DNA of 64,000 nucleotides from Rhodobacteraceae bacterium WD3A24 (GTDB taxonomy: Bacteria; Pseudomonadota; Alphaproteobacteria; Rhodobacterales; Rhodobacteraceae): NCBI GenBank assembly GCA_002967695.1, contig PUHN01000014.1:1-64000 (forward strand), given 5' to 3'. Positions 37,547-46,514 of this stretch are shown here, piece after piece; within the stretch, counting starts at the first letter, position 1, and each line of letters begins with the position of its first letter. A program made the position numbers and the translations under genes. The notes under the pieces are model-generated. The model saw only the letters and a list, made by a program, of their open reading frames with translations. It did no database searches and had not been told where the DNA came from.

Positions 37547-37912
37547 TTATTTTTCGCCGGACATATCCGAAAGCATTGCCTGCAGCGCGGCGATATCCTC
37601 GTCGCCCGCCTCGGCCAGCCGCGCCTCGATCCGTCGATAGCGGGCGAGAACGTCCTCTCCGGCCCCGGTCAGGCGCGCCCCGCCCCCCTTCGCGCCCCCG
37701 CGCGAGCTTTCGACCAGCGGCTCGGCGAAGGCGGCGTTCATCGTCTCGACCAGCATCCAGGCGCGCTTGTAACTCATCCGCATCCGCCGCCCGGCGGCCG
37801 AGATCGAGCCGGTCTCGCGGATCAGTTCCAGCAGGTCGGCCTTGCCGGGGCCGAGCATGGCCTCGGGGCCGAAGACGATGCGCAGGCGCAGTTGCGGATA
37901 GCGGTCGGTCAC
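37547..37912 (-). CDS. modE: ModE-type molybdenum-responsive regulator, DNA-binding domain only
   Basis: This 121-residue protein contains only the N-terminal winged-helix half of ModE: GKADLLELIRETGSISAAGR, then MSYKRAWMLVETMN and RGGAKGGGARLT. The two C-terminal molybdate-binding mop domains of the E. coli protein are missing, so metal sensing must be different or absent. The GTG at 37910-37912 with GGAGG upstream is preferred; a longer ATG frame exists. It precedes modABC on the same strand with 66 bases to modA. Confidence 0.85.
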   Translation of the reverse strand: MTDRYPQLRLRIVFGPEAMLGPGKADLLELIRETGSISAAGRRMRMSYKRAWMLVETMNAAFAEPLVESSRGGAKGGGARLTGAGEDVLARYRRIEARLAEAGDEDIAALQAMLSDMSGEK

Positions 37913-37996
37913 GGGCGGTCCTCCGGGCGGCGCGGGAACGATCCTGCCTCGGCCGCCCGCGAGTTCAATACCCAACGCGCCCTGCGGATGGCGCGC

Positions 37997-38812
37997 TCAG
38001 CGGTAGACCTGCCCCTCGCCGGGGAAACTGCGCGCCTTGACCTCGTCGGCATAGTCCTTGACCGCCTGCTCGATCATGCCGCCAAGCTGGCCGTAGACCT
38101 TGACGAATTTGGGCGGTTTCGGGTTGAGGCCCAGCATGTCCTCGAGCACCAGCACCTGCCCGTCGCATTCCGCGCTCGCGCCGATGCCGATGGTGGGAAT
38201 GTCGATCTGGCGGGTGATGCGGGCGGCGAGCGGCTCGACCATGCCTTCGAGCACCAGCGCGAAGGCGCCGGCCTCGGCCACGGCGCGGGCGTCGGCCTCG
38301 TGCGCGGGCCAGCTGTCCTCGTCGCGGCCCTGGGTCTTGAACCCGCCCATGACGTGGCTCGACTGGGGCGTGAGCCCGGTATGGGCCATCACCGGGATGC
38401 CGCGCTCGGTCAGAAAGCGGATCGTCTCGGCCATCCGCGCGCCGCCCTCCAGCTTGACCGCGCCGCATTGCGTCTCCTTCATCACCCGCGCGGCGTTACG
38501 AAACGCCATGGCCGGGCTCTCCTCGTAGGAGCCGAAGGGCATGTCCACCACCACCAGAGCGCGCTGCGTGCCGCGCACCACCGCGCGGCCATGCATGATC
38601 ATCAGATCCAGCGGGACGCCCACGGTGCTGTCCATGCCGTGCATCACCATGCCGAGGCTGTCGCCCACCAGGATGAAGTCGGCATATTTGTCGACGATCG
38701 CCGCGGTATGGGCGTGATACGAGGTCAGCGAGACGATCGGCTCGCCGCCCTTGCGCGCGGCGATTTGCGGCACGGTGATCCGGCGGATGGGTTTGGGGGC
38801 GTCAGTGCTCAT
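37997..38812 (-). CDS. panB: 3-methyl-2-oxobutanoate hydroxymethyltransferase
   Basis: PanB makes ketopantoate from alpha-ketoisovalerate and methylene-tetrahydrofolate in pantothenate synthesis. The 271-residue protein shows [21 protein letters not shown], the [11 protein letters not shown] motif with a metal-binding Asp, KLEGG and [11 protein letters not shown], and the late [18 protein letters not shown]. It overlaps the upstream panC by 11 bases, and the two catalyse adjoining parts of one pathway. Confidence 0.97.
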   Translation of the reverse strand: MSTDAPKPIRRITVPQIAARKGGEPIVSLTSYHAHTAAIVDKYADFILVGDSLGMVMHGMDSTVGVPLDLMIMHGRAVVRGTQRALVVVDMPFGSYEESPAMAFRNAARVMKETQCGAVKLEGGARMAETIRFLTERGIPVMAHTGLTPQSSHVMGGFKTQGRDEDSWPAHEADARAVAEAGAFALVLEGMVEPLAARITRQIDIPTIGIGASAECDGQVLVLEDMLGLNPKPPKFVKVYGQLGGMIEQAVKDYADEVKARSFPGEGQVYR

Positions 38813-39668
38813 CGGGCTCTCCTTGCGGGGTTACGACGCGCTGGTCGATCAACAGAACATCGCCGAACCGCACCGCCAGAAGTATGACGGCGGGTCTGGC
38901 AAGCGGCCCCCTCACCGGGGCGAGCGTCTCGGCATCGCGGATATCGACGCTGCGCGGATCGGCGCGCGGCTCGCTCTTTATCCGGTCGCGGAGCATGGTG
39001 CGCAGGGCCGCGGCGCTTGGCCCCGTTCGGGCGTGCTCCTCGGCTTCGTTCAGCGCGCGGTTGAGGATCGTGGCGGCGGCGCGATCCTCCGCGCTCAGGC
39101 GAACATTGCGCGACGACAGCGCGAGCCCGTCGGGCGCGCGCCGTGTAGGCACGCCGACGATGTCGATGCCGTAGTCGAGATCCTCGACCATCCGGCGGAT
39201 CACCTGGAGTTGCTGGTAATCCTTTTCGCCGAAATAGGCGCGGTCGGGCGTGACGATGTTGAAAAGCTTGGCCACCACCGTCGTCACACCCCGGAAGTGG
39301 CCCGGCCGCAGCCGCCCCATCAGGATGCGCGAGAGGTTCTTGACTTCGACGACCGTCTGCGCGCCGGGGCGATACATCTCGCCCGCCTCGGGCAGGAAGA
39401 CGGCATCGACGCCCGCGTCCTTGAGCAGTCTCAGGTCGCGCTCCTCGTTGCGGGGATAGGTTGCCAGATCCTCGGCGGGGCCGAATTGCGCGGGATTGAC
39501 GAAGATCGACACCACGACCCGGTCGCAGCCCGCGCGCGCGCGGCGCACCAGTTCCATGTGGCCCTCGTGCAGATAGCCCATCGTGGGAACCAGCCCCACG
39601 AAGGCGCCCTCGGCCCGGAACGACCGGACCGCGGTTCGCATGTCTTCGCGCGTGCGGCACAGACGCAT
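38802..39668 (-). CDS. panC: Pantothenate synthetase
   Basis: PanC ligates pantoate and beta-alanine using ATP. The 288-residue protein has the HIGH-type motif in [51 protein letters not shown] and SSRNVRLS. The ATG at 39666-39668 gives the family start; the frame is open upstream but without family sequence. It is divergent from the dimethylglycine dehydrogenase-like gene with 191 bases between. Confidence 0.97.
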   Translation of the reverse strand: MRLCRTREDMRTAVRSFRAEGAFVGLVPTMGYLHEGHMELVRRARAGCDRVVVSIFVNPAQFGPAEDLATYPRNEERDLRLLKDAGVDAVFLPEAGEMYRPGAQTVVEVKNLSRILMGRLRPGHFRGVTTVVAKLFNIVTPDRAYFGEKDYQQLQVIRRMVEDLDYGIDIVGVPTRRAPDGLALSSRNVRLSAEDRAAATILNRALNEAEEHARTGPSAAALRTMLRDRIKSEPRADPRSVDIRDAETLAPVRGPLARPAVILLAVRFGDVLLIDQRVVTPQGEPDEH

Positions 39669-39859
39669 CTGCCCCGACCCCCCTTGACGGTGCTGTGGTT
39701 CGGCCCGCTCGCGCTGCTTAACCCCGCCCCGGCGCAGTGACAAGGGAGCCCGCCGCCGGGCCTGAGTCGTAATCAGGGCACGATGCGTCGTGGCGGGTTT
39801 TTGCGCGCGCGCCGGGATCGGGCATTGATGGCGCAGATTCGGCATCAGGGAGGCGGGCC

Positions 39860-42358
39860 ATGAGAACCCATGTCAAAGCGCTTGTGGTCGGGGGCGGCGC
39901 TGTCGGCACCTCGATCGCCTATCACCTCGCCCGGGCCGGCTGGGAGACCACATTGCTGGAGCGCGACGAGCTGACCGCCGGCTCGACCTGGCACGCCGCC
40001 GGCCTGCTGCCCCTGTTCAACATGGGCTACGCGCCAAGCTTCATCCACGACTACTCGGTGAAGTTCTACAAGACGCTGGAGGAGGAGACCGGCCTGAACC
40101 CCGGCTTCTACGTCGTCGGCAACCTGCGCATGGCGCAGACCGACGAGCGGATGGACGAATACCGCCTCTACGCCGCCACCGCCGAGACCATCGGCGTGCC
40201 GCACGAGTGGCTGAGCCCCCGCGACATCAAGGAACGCTGGCCGCTGCTGAACACCGACGACCTCAAGGGCGCGATCTTCCACCCCACCGACGGCTACATC
40301 AACCCCGCCGACGTGACCCAGGCGATGGCCAAGGGCGCGCGCCAGCACGGCGCCGAGATCATCCGCAAGGTGCAGGTGGATGGCTACCGCTGGACGGGGT
40401 CGGAATGGGTCGTCTCCTGCACCCGCATGGCCGAGCGCGGCGGCAACCTGATCCCCACCGAGGAGCGTTTCGACATCACCGCCGAGCATGTCGTCACCGC
40501 CACCGGCAACCACGCCCAGCGCACCGCGCGGCTTCTGGGCATCTCGATCCCCGCGATTCCGGTCGAGCATCAGTACATCGTCACCGAGCCCGACCCGGCG
40601 CTGGTCGAATACCGCCGCACGGGCAACCCCGAGCATCCGGTCCTGCGCGACGCCGACGCCAAGTGGTATGTCCGCGAGGAGCGCGGCGGCTGGATCCTCG
40701 GGCCCTATGAGCGGGGCGCGCCCGCGCGTTTTCTCAACGAGGTGCCTGAGAGCTTCCGCGCCGATCTCTTCCCCGTCGATCTGGAGCGGATCGAGGAGGA
40801 GTACATGTCGATGATCCATCGCATCCCCTCGACCGAGGAGGTGGGGCTCAAGGACGACTACAACGGCCCCATCTGCTACACGCCCGACGGCAACCCGCTG
40901 CTGGGCCCCGCGCCGGGGCTGCGCAACATGTGGCTGGCCGAGGGGTTCTCCTTCGGGATCACCGCCGCGGGCGGGGCGGGGCATTACCTTGCCACGGTGA
41001 TGACCGAGGGCGAGGCGCCCATCGACACCGCCATGCTCGACCCGCGCCGCTTCGGGCCGTGGATGACGACGGAATACGCCGCCCGCAAGAACGAGGAGGC
41101 GTATGAGCACGTCTACATCCTCCACCACCCCGACGAGGAACGCCCCGCCTGCCGCCCGCTGCGCACCGCGCCCGCCTATGACCGGCTCAAGGCCCGCGGC
41201 GCGCAGTTCGGCGCCGTCAACGGGTTCGAGCGGCCCAACTATTTCGGCCCTTTGGGCGCGCCCGAGGGCTTCGACCACGACGCGCGCAGCTTCCGCCGCG
41301 GCGGCTGGTGGCCATATGCCGTCGAGGAGGCCCGCGCGATCCGCGAGGGCGTGGGCATGATCGACGCCTCGGCCTTTGCCAAGCACCGCGTGGCCGGCCC
41401 CGGCGCGACCGCCTTCCTCGACTGGCTGACGACCAACCGCCTGCCCAAGGTCGGGCGCATCAACCTGACCTACGCGCTGACCGGCGCCGGCACGACCCGC
41501 AGCGAGTTCACCATCATCCGCGTGGCCGAGGACGACTACTACCTGATCTCGGCCGGGGCCTGGGCGGCCTATGACGGCGACTGGCTGCGCAGGATGGCCG
41601 AGGACCGCCGCGCCGATCTGGGCTGGATCGAGGTGCAGGAGGTCACCACCCAGTGGGGCGTCTTCGCCGTGGCCGGCCCGAAATCGCGCGAGTTGCTGGG
41701 CCCGCTGATCGGCGACGCGGCGCCCGAAACGGCACTGTCGAACAAACGCTTTCCGTGGCTGTCGATGCGGCCCCTGGAGCTGGGCATGTGCCCGGTCCGC
41801 GCCGTTCGCGTGGCCTATACCGGCGAGCTGGGCTGGGAACTGCACCACCCCGTGGAGATGCAGAACTACCTTTTCGACCGGCTGATGGAGGCGGGCGAGG
41901 GGGTCGGGCTCCGCCTGGTGGGCGCGCGGGCGCAGAACTGGCTGCGCCAGGAAAAGAGCTACCGCGCATTCGGCCACGAGCTGGGCCGCGACTCCACCCC
42001 GCTGGAGGCCGACCTGCCGCGCTTCGTCGACACCTCCAAGGACTTCTTCGGCAAGGATGCGATGGAAGCCCACGGGATCAGGATGAAATGCGTCACCGTG
42101 CTGATCGACGGCCCCGAAGACGCCGACCCCTGGGGGCGCGAGGCGCTGTATTCGGGCGACCGGCGCGTCGGCCGGCTGACCTCGGGTGGCTACTCGGTCG
42201 CCTTCGGCAAGCAGATCGGGATGGGCTACGTGGACTCCGAGATGGCCGAGCCCGGCACGCGGCTCGAGGTGCGCATCCTCGACGGGCTGTATGATGCGGA
42301 AGTCACCGAGGACAGCCCCTACGACCCGAAGAACGCGCGTATCCGCGCCGACGGCTGA
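39860..42358 (+). CDS. Dimethylglycine/sarcosine dehydrogenase-like FAD-GcvT protein
   Basis: This 832-residue protein joins an N-terminal FAD-dependent amine oxidase (DAO fold, VVGGGAVGTSIAYHL) to a C-terminal GcvT/aminomethyltransferase-like tetrahydrofolate domain (about 430-832). The TWHAAG motif at 43-48 contains the His (H45) that carries covalent FAD in mammalian dimethylglycine and sarcosine dehydrogenases. Such enzymes demethylate N-methyl glycines and hand the one-carbon unit to folate. The exact substrate is not fixed by sequence. It stands alone and converges on the moc-like genes. Confidence 0.9.
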   Translation: MRTHVKALVVGGGAVGTSIAYHLARAGWETTLLERDELTAGSTWHAAGLLPLFNMGYAPSFIHDYSVKFYKTLEEETGLNPGFYVVGNLRMAQTDERMDEYRLYAATAETIGVPHEWLSPRDIKERWPLLNTDDLKGAIFHPTDGYINPADVTQAMAKGARQHGAEIIRKVQVDGYRWTGSEWVVSCTRMAERGGNLIPTEERFDITAEHVVTATGNHAQRTARLLGISIPAIPVEHQYIVTEPDPALVEYRRTGNPEHPVLRDADAKWYVREERGGWILGPYERGAPARFLNEVPESFRADLFPVDLERIEEEYMSMIHRIPSTEEVGLKDDYNGPICYTPDGNPLLGPAPGLRNMWLAEGFSFGITAAGGAGHYLATVMTEGEAPIDTAMLDPRRFGPWMTTEYAARKNEEAYEHVYILHHPDEERPACRPLRTAPAYDRLKARGAQFGAVNGFERPNYFGPLGAPEGFDHDARSFRRGGWWPYAVEEARAIREGVGMIDASAFAKHRVAGPGATAFLDWLTTNRLPKVGRINLTYALTGAGTTRSEFTIIRVAEDDYYLISAGAWAAYDGDWLRRMAEDRRADLGWIEVQEVTTQWGVFAVAGPKSRELLGPLIGDAAPETALSNKRFPWLSMRPLELGMCPVRAVRVAYTGELGWELHHPVEMQNYLFDRLMEAGEGVGLRLVGARAQNWLRQEKSYRAFGHELGRDSTPLEADLPRFVDTSKDFFGKDAMEAHGIRMKCVTVLIDGPEDADPWGREALYSGDRRVGRLTSGGYSVAFGKQIGMGYVDSEMAEPGTRLEVRILDGLYDAEVTEDSPYDPKNARIRADG

Positions 42359-42391
42359 GGCAGGGAGAGCTGTCCGGGCGCCGTCCGGCTC

Positions 42392-43516
42392 TCATCCGCC
42401 GAGCCGGACGCGCGCGCCGCTCTGCGCGCTTTGCGCGATGGCGTGAATGGCCCGTTCAAAATCCAGCGCCTCGGTGAAATCAGGGTAGGCGAGCGGGCCG
42501 CCCTGCGTGGCCCGCAGCAGTTCGGCTGCTTCGATCGTCTTGAGGTCGAGGAATCCCAGCTGATGGCCGGGCGCCGGGCAGAAGGCATCATAGGGCGGGT
42601 GGTCCGGCCCCGTCAGGATGGTGCGAAACCCCTGTTCGGCGCGCGGGCCGGCGGCCTCGTAGATCTGCAACTCGTTCATTCTCTCCTGCGCAAAGGCGAT
42701 CATGCCGCGAGTGCCGTGGATTTCCCAGTCCAGCCGGTTCTTGCGGCCCCAGGCGCTGCGCGAGGCCGACAGCGACCCCTGCGCGCCGCCATTGAAACGC
42801 AGCAGCGCAGTGGCGGTGTCCTCGTTTTCCACCGCCGCCCGGCCCGAGCCGTCCGGCAGCGGCCGGTTGGGGTGAACGACCTGCGTGTCGGCCACAAGGC
42901 TTTCGATCGGGCCGGCCAGGGTCGTGAGAACCGAGATCAGATGACATCCCAGATCGCCCAGCGCGCCGAGGCCGGCCTCGGAGAGCCTGGCCCGCCATGT
43001 CCAGGGCAGATCCGGGTCGGCCTGATAATCCTCGTCCACCCAGCCGCGCGCATGGACCACGCGGCCGATGCGGCCCTCGGCGATCAGCTTGCCGGCATGT
43101 CGTATGGCCGGGTTGCGCAGATAGTTGTAGCCCACCAGCGTCACCGTGCCCGCGCCTTCGGCGGCGCGGGCCATCCGCTCGGCGTCGGCGAGTGTCAGCG
43201 CCATCGGCTTTTCGCACCAGACATGCTTTCCCGCCTCCAGCGCGGCCAGCGCCATCTCGCAGTGAAGCGCGTTGGGCGTGGTGATCGAGACGATATCGAC
43301 GCCGGGGTCGTCGATCAGCGCGCGCCAGTCATCCGTCGCGCGGGCAAAGCCGAACTGATCGGCTCTGGCGCGGGCGGTCTCGACGGGCATGTCGGCCAGC
43401 ACCTCAAGGCGCGGGGCGGGCACGTCGCCCATCACCGCGCGCGCCGCGCGCAGCGCCAGCGCATGGGTCTTGCCCATGAAGCCCGACCCGATCAGCCCGA
43501 CACCCGGCCCGCTCAT
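42392..43516 (-). CDS. Gfo/Idh/MocA family dehydrogenase, MocA-like
   Basis: This 374-residue NAD(P)-dependent oxidoreductase has the Rossmann motif VGLIGSGFMGKTHALAL, and the catalytic lysine in CEKPMAL with the downstream VGYNYLRNP and LGDLGCHLIS motifs. It is the last gene of a mocD-mocE-mocF-like run, the position that suggests a MocA role in oxidising the (amino)inositol ring. A general inositol dehydrogenase role remains possible, and a second, IolG-type, enzyme is encoded at 50599. It overlaps the truncated reductase remnant by 4 bases. Confidence 0.85.
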   Translation of the reverse strand: MSGPGVGLIGSGFMGKTHALALRAARAVMGDVPAPRLEVLADMPVETARARADQFGFARATDDWRALIDDPGVDIVSITTPNALHCEMALAALEAGKHVWCEKPMALTLADAERMARAAEGAGTVTLVGYNYLRNPAIRHAGKLIAEGRIGRVVHARGWVDEDYQADPDLPWTWRARLSEAGLGALGDLGCHLISVLTTLAGPIESLVADTQVVHPNRPLPDGSGRAAVENEDTATALLRFNGGAQGSLSASRSAWGRKNRLDWEIHGTRGMIAFAQERMNELQIYEAAGPRAEQGFRTILTGPDHPPYDAFCPAPGHQLGFLDLKTIEAAELLRATQGGPLAYPDFTEALDFERAIHAIAQSAQSGARVRLGG

Positions 43517-43767
43517 GCCCCGGCCTCCGGCGCTGCGCTAAAGGCGGCGTCGGCCTTCTCGTCAATGGCGACGGTGTGGGCTGCTTCGGTCGCGATGTCC
43601 TTTCGCAGGGCCGCATTGCCCTCGGGCCTGGACAGCTGCGGGTGCTCATGGGGCGCGTCCGGCGCCGCGCCGATCAGAGTCGCAGTGCCCTCACGGCGCC
43701 GTCCGCGCCGCGCCAGCGCGGCGCGCGTGCCGCACTCACCCGCGCCGATGATGACGACGCCGGCCAT
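43513..43767 (-). pseudogene. N-terminal remnant of a ferredoxin reductase (MocF-like)
   Basis: Only 84 codons are present. They begin with the FAD-binding VVIIGAGECGTRAALA and TLIGAAPDAPHEHPQLS, the start of ferredoxin-NAD(P) reductases of the MocF type, which are normally about 400 residues. The NAD-binding and C-terminal domains are missing and the frame stops in the overlap with the MocA-like gene. The start overlaps the Rieske ferredoxin stop by 4 bases, as an intact operonic reductase would. It is probably the result of a deletion; a functional micro-protein cannot be excluded. Confidence 0.75.
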
Positions 43768-44078
43768 CAGATGCACACATAGACCCGGCCGCCCTCGACC
43801 CTGGTCGGGTAGGTGGCGAGGTTTTCGCAGACCGGCGCGCGCCTTGCGCTGCCGTCGCGGTAGTCGAACTGCCCGTTATGCTTGGGGCATTCGATGATGT
43901 GATCGAGCACGAGCCCGTCGGCGAGGTGGACCTGCTCATGGGTGCACAGACCGTCAGTGCAGTAATACGCGTCCTCGGGGCTGCGATAGATCGCGAAGGT
44001 GCGCTCGCCGTGATCGAAGCGGATGACGTCCTCCTGCTCGATATCGTCGGCGGCGCATGCGTCGATCCACTCGGCCAT
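43767..44078 (-). CDS. mocE: Rieske-type [2Fe-2S] ferredoxin, MocE-like
   Basis: This 103-residue Rieske ferredoxin has the cluster ligands C45-x-H47 and C64-x2-H67 (CTHEQ and CPKHNGQF). MocE in Sinorhizobium passes electrons to MocD for O-demethylation of rhizopine. It follows the MocD-like gene by 46 bases and overlaps the ferredoxin reductase remnant, supporting the assignment by order as well as sequence. A ferredoxin for another oxygenase is the alternative. Confidence 0.85.
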   Translation of the reverse strand: MAEWIDACAADDIEQEDVIRFDHGERTFAIYRSPEDAYYCTDGLCTHEQVHLADGLVLDHIIECPKHNGQFDYRDGSARRAPVCENLATYPTRVEGGRVYVCI

Positions 44079-44124
44079 GGGTCACTCCTTTTTCTGTGAT
44101 GTTTCCGTCGCGCGTGCAGGCGGC

Positions 44125-45204
44125 TCACTCGGCCGGTGTTCCCAACGCCTGCACGTGGAGATCCTCGCGGTAGGGTCTGGCGGTTCCGGGAAGTTCGCGT
44201 TCGAGGAACGCGTCGTGGTATCTGAGCTGTTTCCACAGCACCGGCAGCATCTCGGCATAGGCCTCGATGATGGAGCGGTTCGGCGCGGGCAGGTCGTGCT
44301 TTATTCGCTCATGCAACTCGGGAAGCCGGTGATAGGGCACCATCGGAAACATGTGGTGCTCGACGTGATAATTCATGTTCCAGTAGATGAAGCGGCTGAC
44401 CGGGTTCATGTAGACGGTGCGGCTGTTGAGCCGGTGATCGAGGACGTTCTCGGCCAGGCCGCCATGCTGGAGAAGGCCGGTCATCACATGATGCCAGGCC
44501 CCGTAGAGCCGCGGCAGCCCGATGATCATCAGCGGCAGGACGGACTGCGTGGCGACCGCGACCGTGACGGTGGCGCCGTAGATCGCCGCCCAGACGCGCG
44601 CCACGGCGACGACCTTGGGCTTTTCGCTGTCGGGGATGAAGGTCGCTTCCTCGGGGTCGAGCCGGCCGGCGGCGTTTACCAGCATCCGCCACCAACCCTG
44701 CGTGGCGTCAATGAGGCCGAAGAAGTTGAGAATGATGCGAAACAGCGCCGGTGGCCGCATCGCCACGATTTCGGGGTCGCGGCCCACGATCAGCGTGTCG
44801 GTGTGATGGCGCGCGTGGCTCCACCGCCAGGTGACCGGATTGCGGATCATGCAGAAGCTGGCGATGTGATAGACGAGCGTGTTCATCCACGGCGTGCGAA
44901 AGGCCGTGCCATGGCCGCATTCGTGCCAGCGCGAATCCATGGCCGAGCCGTAAAGCACCCCGTAGGCCAGCCAGAACGGTGCCGACCACCAGGCCGGCCA
45001 GAGCGCCACGCCCGCGACGGCAAAGGCGATCATGGCCCCGAATAGGATGATGGTGTCGCGGATGGCGGGGCCGTCGTCGCGCTTCATCAGCGCCTTCATC
45101 TCCTTGCGCGGGATGTCGGTGTGATACCATTCCGCCGCGGCCAGGCCAGCCTCCACCGCCCGCCGGCCATCCTGGCCGAGAAGGTTGTAGTCGCGAGTCG
45201 TCAT
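44125..45204 (-). CDS. mocD: Fatty-acid-desaturase-fold oxygenase, MocD-like
   Basis: This 359-residue membrane-bound di-iron enzyme has the three histidine boxes of the desaturase/hydroxylase fold: HECGH, HARHH and HVEHH, with several hydrophobic segments between. In Sinorhizobium and Rhizobium rhizopine clusters, MocD with MocE and MocF removes the O-methyl group of 3-O-methyl-scyllo-inosamine. The neighbouring Rieske ferredoxin, reductase stump, MocA-like dehydrogenase and inositol genes support that role over lipid desaturation. It is divergent from the LacI regulator. Confidence 0.82.
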   Translation of the reverse strand: MTTRDYNLLGQDGRRAVEAGLAAAEWYHTDIPRKEMKALMKRDDGPAIRDTIILFGAMIAFAVAGVALWPAWWSAPFWLAYGVLYGSAMDSRWHECGHGTAFRTPWMNTLVYHIASFCMIRNPVTWRWSHARHHTDTLIVGRDPEIVAMRPPALFRIILNFFGLIDATQGWWRMLVNAAGRLDPEEATFIPDSEKPKVVAVARVWAAIYGATVTVAVATQSVLPLMIIGLPRLYGAWHHVMTGLLQHGGLAENVLDHRLNSRTVYMNPVSRFIYWNMNYHVEHHMFPMVPYHRLPELHERIKHDLPAPNRSIIEAYAEMLPVLWKQLRYHDAFLERELPGTARPYREDLHVQALGTPAE

Positions 45205-45296
45205 GGCAGGGCCCTCCCTTGCAGCTTGGCGCGATCATAGCCGTCAAGGGCGCCGCCGGGCACCGCGCGGGATTGCATTTGCATCAAAAGACATCA

Positions 45297-45319
45297 ATGA
45301 TCGGCATCATAAGTGATGC
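45297..45319. promoter_or_regulatory. Candidate LacI-type operator between mocD and the regulator
   Basis: ATGAT-CGGC-ATCAT at 45297-45310 is a perfect inverted repeat and is interlocked with GCATCA-TAAG-TGATGC at 45304-45319. It lies in the 133-base divergent gap, about 20 bases from the regulator start, where it could control mocD and autoregulate. The same ATGAT-N4-ATCAT occurs once more downstream of the regulator. Confidence 0.6.
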
Positions 45320-45337
45320 TTTCCCGTCGAGGCCAGC

Positions 45338-46369
45338 ATGCCCGCGCGCCCCACCATTGCCGATGTCGCCCGCGCGGCCGGCGTCAGCACCGCCACGGTT
45401 GACCGTGTTCTCAACGGCCGCGAGAACGTGCGCGAAGAGACCCGCCGCCGTGTGGCGGAGGCCGCGCACCGCGTGGGCTATCACGCCGCCGCATTGATCG
45501 AGCACCGCGCGCGGACCGAGTTGCCCGAGGTTTCGCTGGGCTTCTTGCTGCACAAGGAGAGTCAGGCATTCTATCAGGCCTTCGGCGCGCAGGCCCGGCG
45601 CGCCTGCCGCGAGGCCGAGAATGTGCGCGCGCATTGCCATCTGCATTACGCCGCCAGTCAGGCGCCTAGCGAGGTCGCCCGGCTGATGCGCGAGATGGGC
45701 GATCAGGTCGATGCGCTGGCGGCCACGGCGGTCAATCATCCCGACATCCTTCAGGCCACCGAGGAGCTGCGCGCCCGCGGTGTGCCGGTATTTTCGTTGT
45801 TGTCGGATTTCGCTCAGGGTGTGCGCGCCCAGTATGTGGGCATGAACAACCTCAAGGTCGGCCGCACCGCAGCGTGGATGCTGGCCACGGCGATGCAGCG
45901 GCCGGGCAAGATCGCGCTGTTCGTGGGCGGCCATCGCTGGCACGGGCATGAACTTCGCGAGACCGGTTTTCGCAGCTTTTTCCGCGAACATCCTGTGCAG
46001 TTCGAGGTGCTCGACACCCTTATCAATCTGGAGACACGACAGCTCACCTATGAGGCCACGCTCGATCTTCTGTCGCGTCACCGCGATCTGCAGGGGATGT
46101 ATCTGGCCGGCGGCGGCATGGAGGGCGCGTTCATGGCGCTGCGCGAGACGCGCCAGCCCGGCGAGGTGAGGCTCGTGGTCAACGAACTGACGCCCGAAAG
46201 CCGGTCGGCCATGCTCGACGACTATGTGACGATGGTCATCGAGACGCCGCTTACAAGGCTGTGCGATGATCTCGTCGGGCTGATGGTCGACGCTCTCAAC
46301 GGGGTCGAGCAGAGCGCCCCCGGCCAGCATTTCTTGCCTCCGGTGATACATCTCCCCGAGACAGTTTGA
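45338..46369 (+). CDS. LacI family transcriptional regulator
   Basis: This 343-residue repressor-type protein has an N-terminal LacI helix-turn-helix (TIADVARAAGVSTATVDRVLNG, residues 6-27) with the hinge helix after it. The periplasmic-binding-protein-like effector domain (about 65-335) probably binds an inositol-type compound. It sits between the moc-like operon on the minus strand and the transporter/iol genes on the plus strand, and palindromes flank it on both sides, so it likely controls the island. Confidence 0.92.
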   Translation: MPARPTIADVARAAGVSTATVDRVLNGRENVREETRRRVAEAAHRVGYHAAALIEHRARTELPEVSLGFLLHKESQAFYQAFGAQARRACREAENVRAHCHLHYAASQAPSEVARLMREMGDQVDALAATAVNHPDILQATEELRARGVPVFSLLSDFAQGVRAQYVGMNNLKVGRTAAWMLATAMQRPGKIALFVGGHRWHGHELRETGFRSFFREHPVQFEVLDTLINLETRQLTYEATLDLLSRHRDLQGMYLAGGGMEGAFMALRETRQPGEVRLVVNELTPESRSAMLDDYVTMVIETPLTRLCDDLVGLMVDALNGVEQSAPGQHFLPPVIHLPETV

Positions 46370-46392
46370 TTTAATTTCGTCAATTATTTGAA

Positions 46393-46406
46393 ATGATAAA
46401 CATCAT
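46393..46406. promoter_or_regulatory. Second ATGAT-N4-ATCAT operator candidate
   Basis: ATGAT-AAAC-ATCAT lies in the AT-rich 145-base gap between the LacI gene and the MocC-like gene. It is identical in its arms and spacer length to the element at 45297. It would place the transporter and iol genes under the same regulator. Confidence 0.6.
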
Positions 46407-46514
46407 GGCTGACGTAAAATGCGTCCGTCTTGATTGACCATCTGCCCACTTGTTGGGCATGAGTCTTCGCCGACGCGACTGCGACGATCCGTCGCGCACC
46501 GGGAGGAGGGGACG

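Noticed and set aside
36518-38887. Very long open frame on the plus strand (about 790 codons) opposite modABC, modE and panB
   Set aside because: It has no recognisable domain, is rich in Arg/His/Gly as expected for the complement of GC-biased codons, and covers five well-supported genes on the minus strand.
39845-42073. Long minus-strand frame opposite the dimethylglycine dehydrogenase-like gene
   Set aside because: It is a codon-bias shadow; the plus strand encodes a family-complete 832-residue protein with a FAD motif and GcvT domain.
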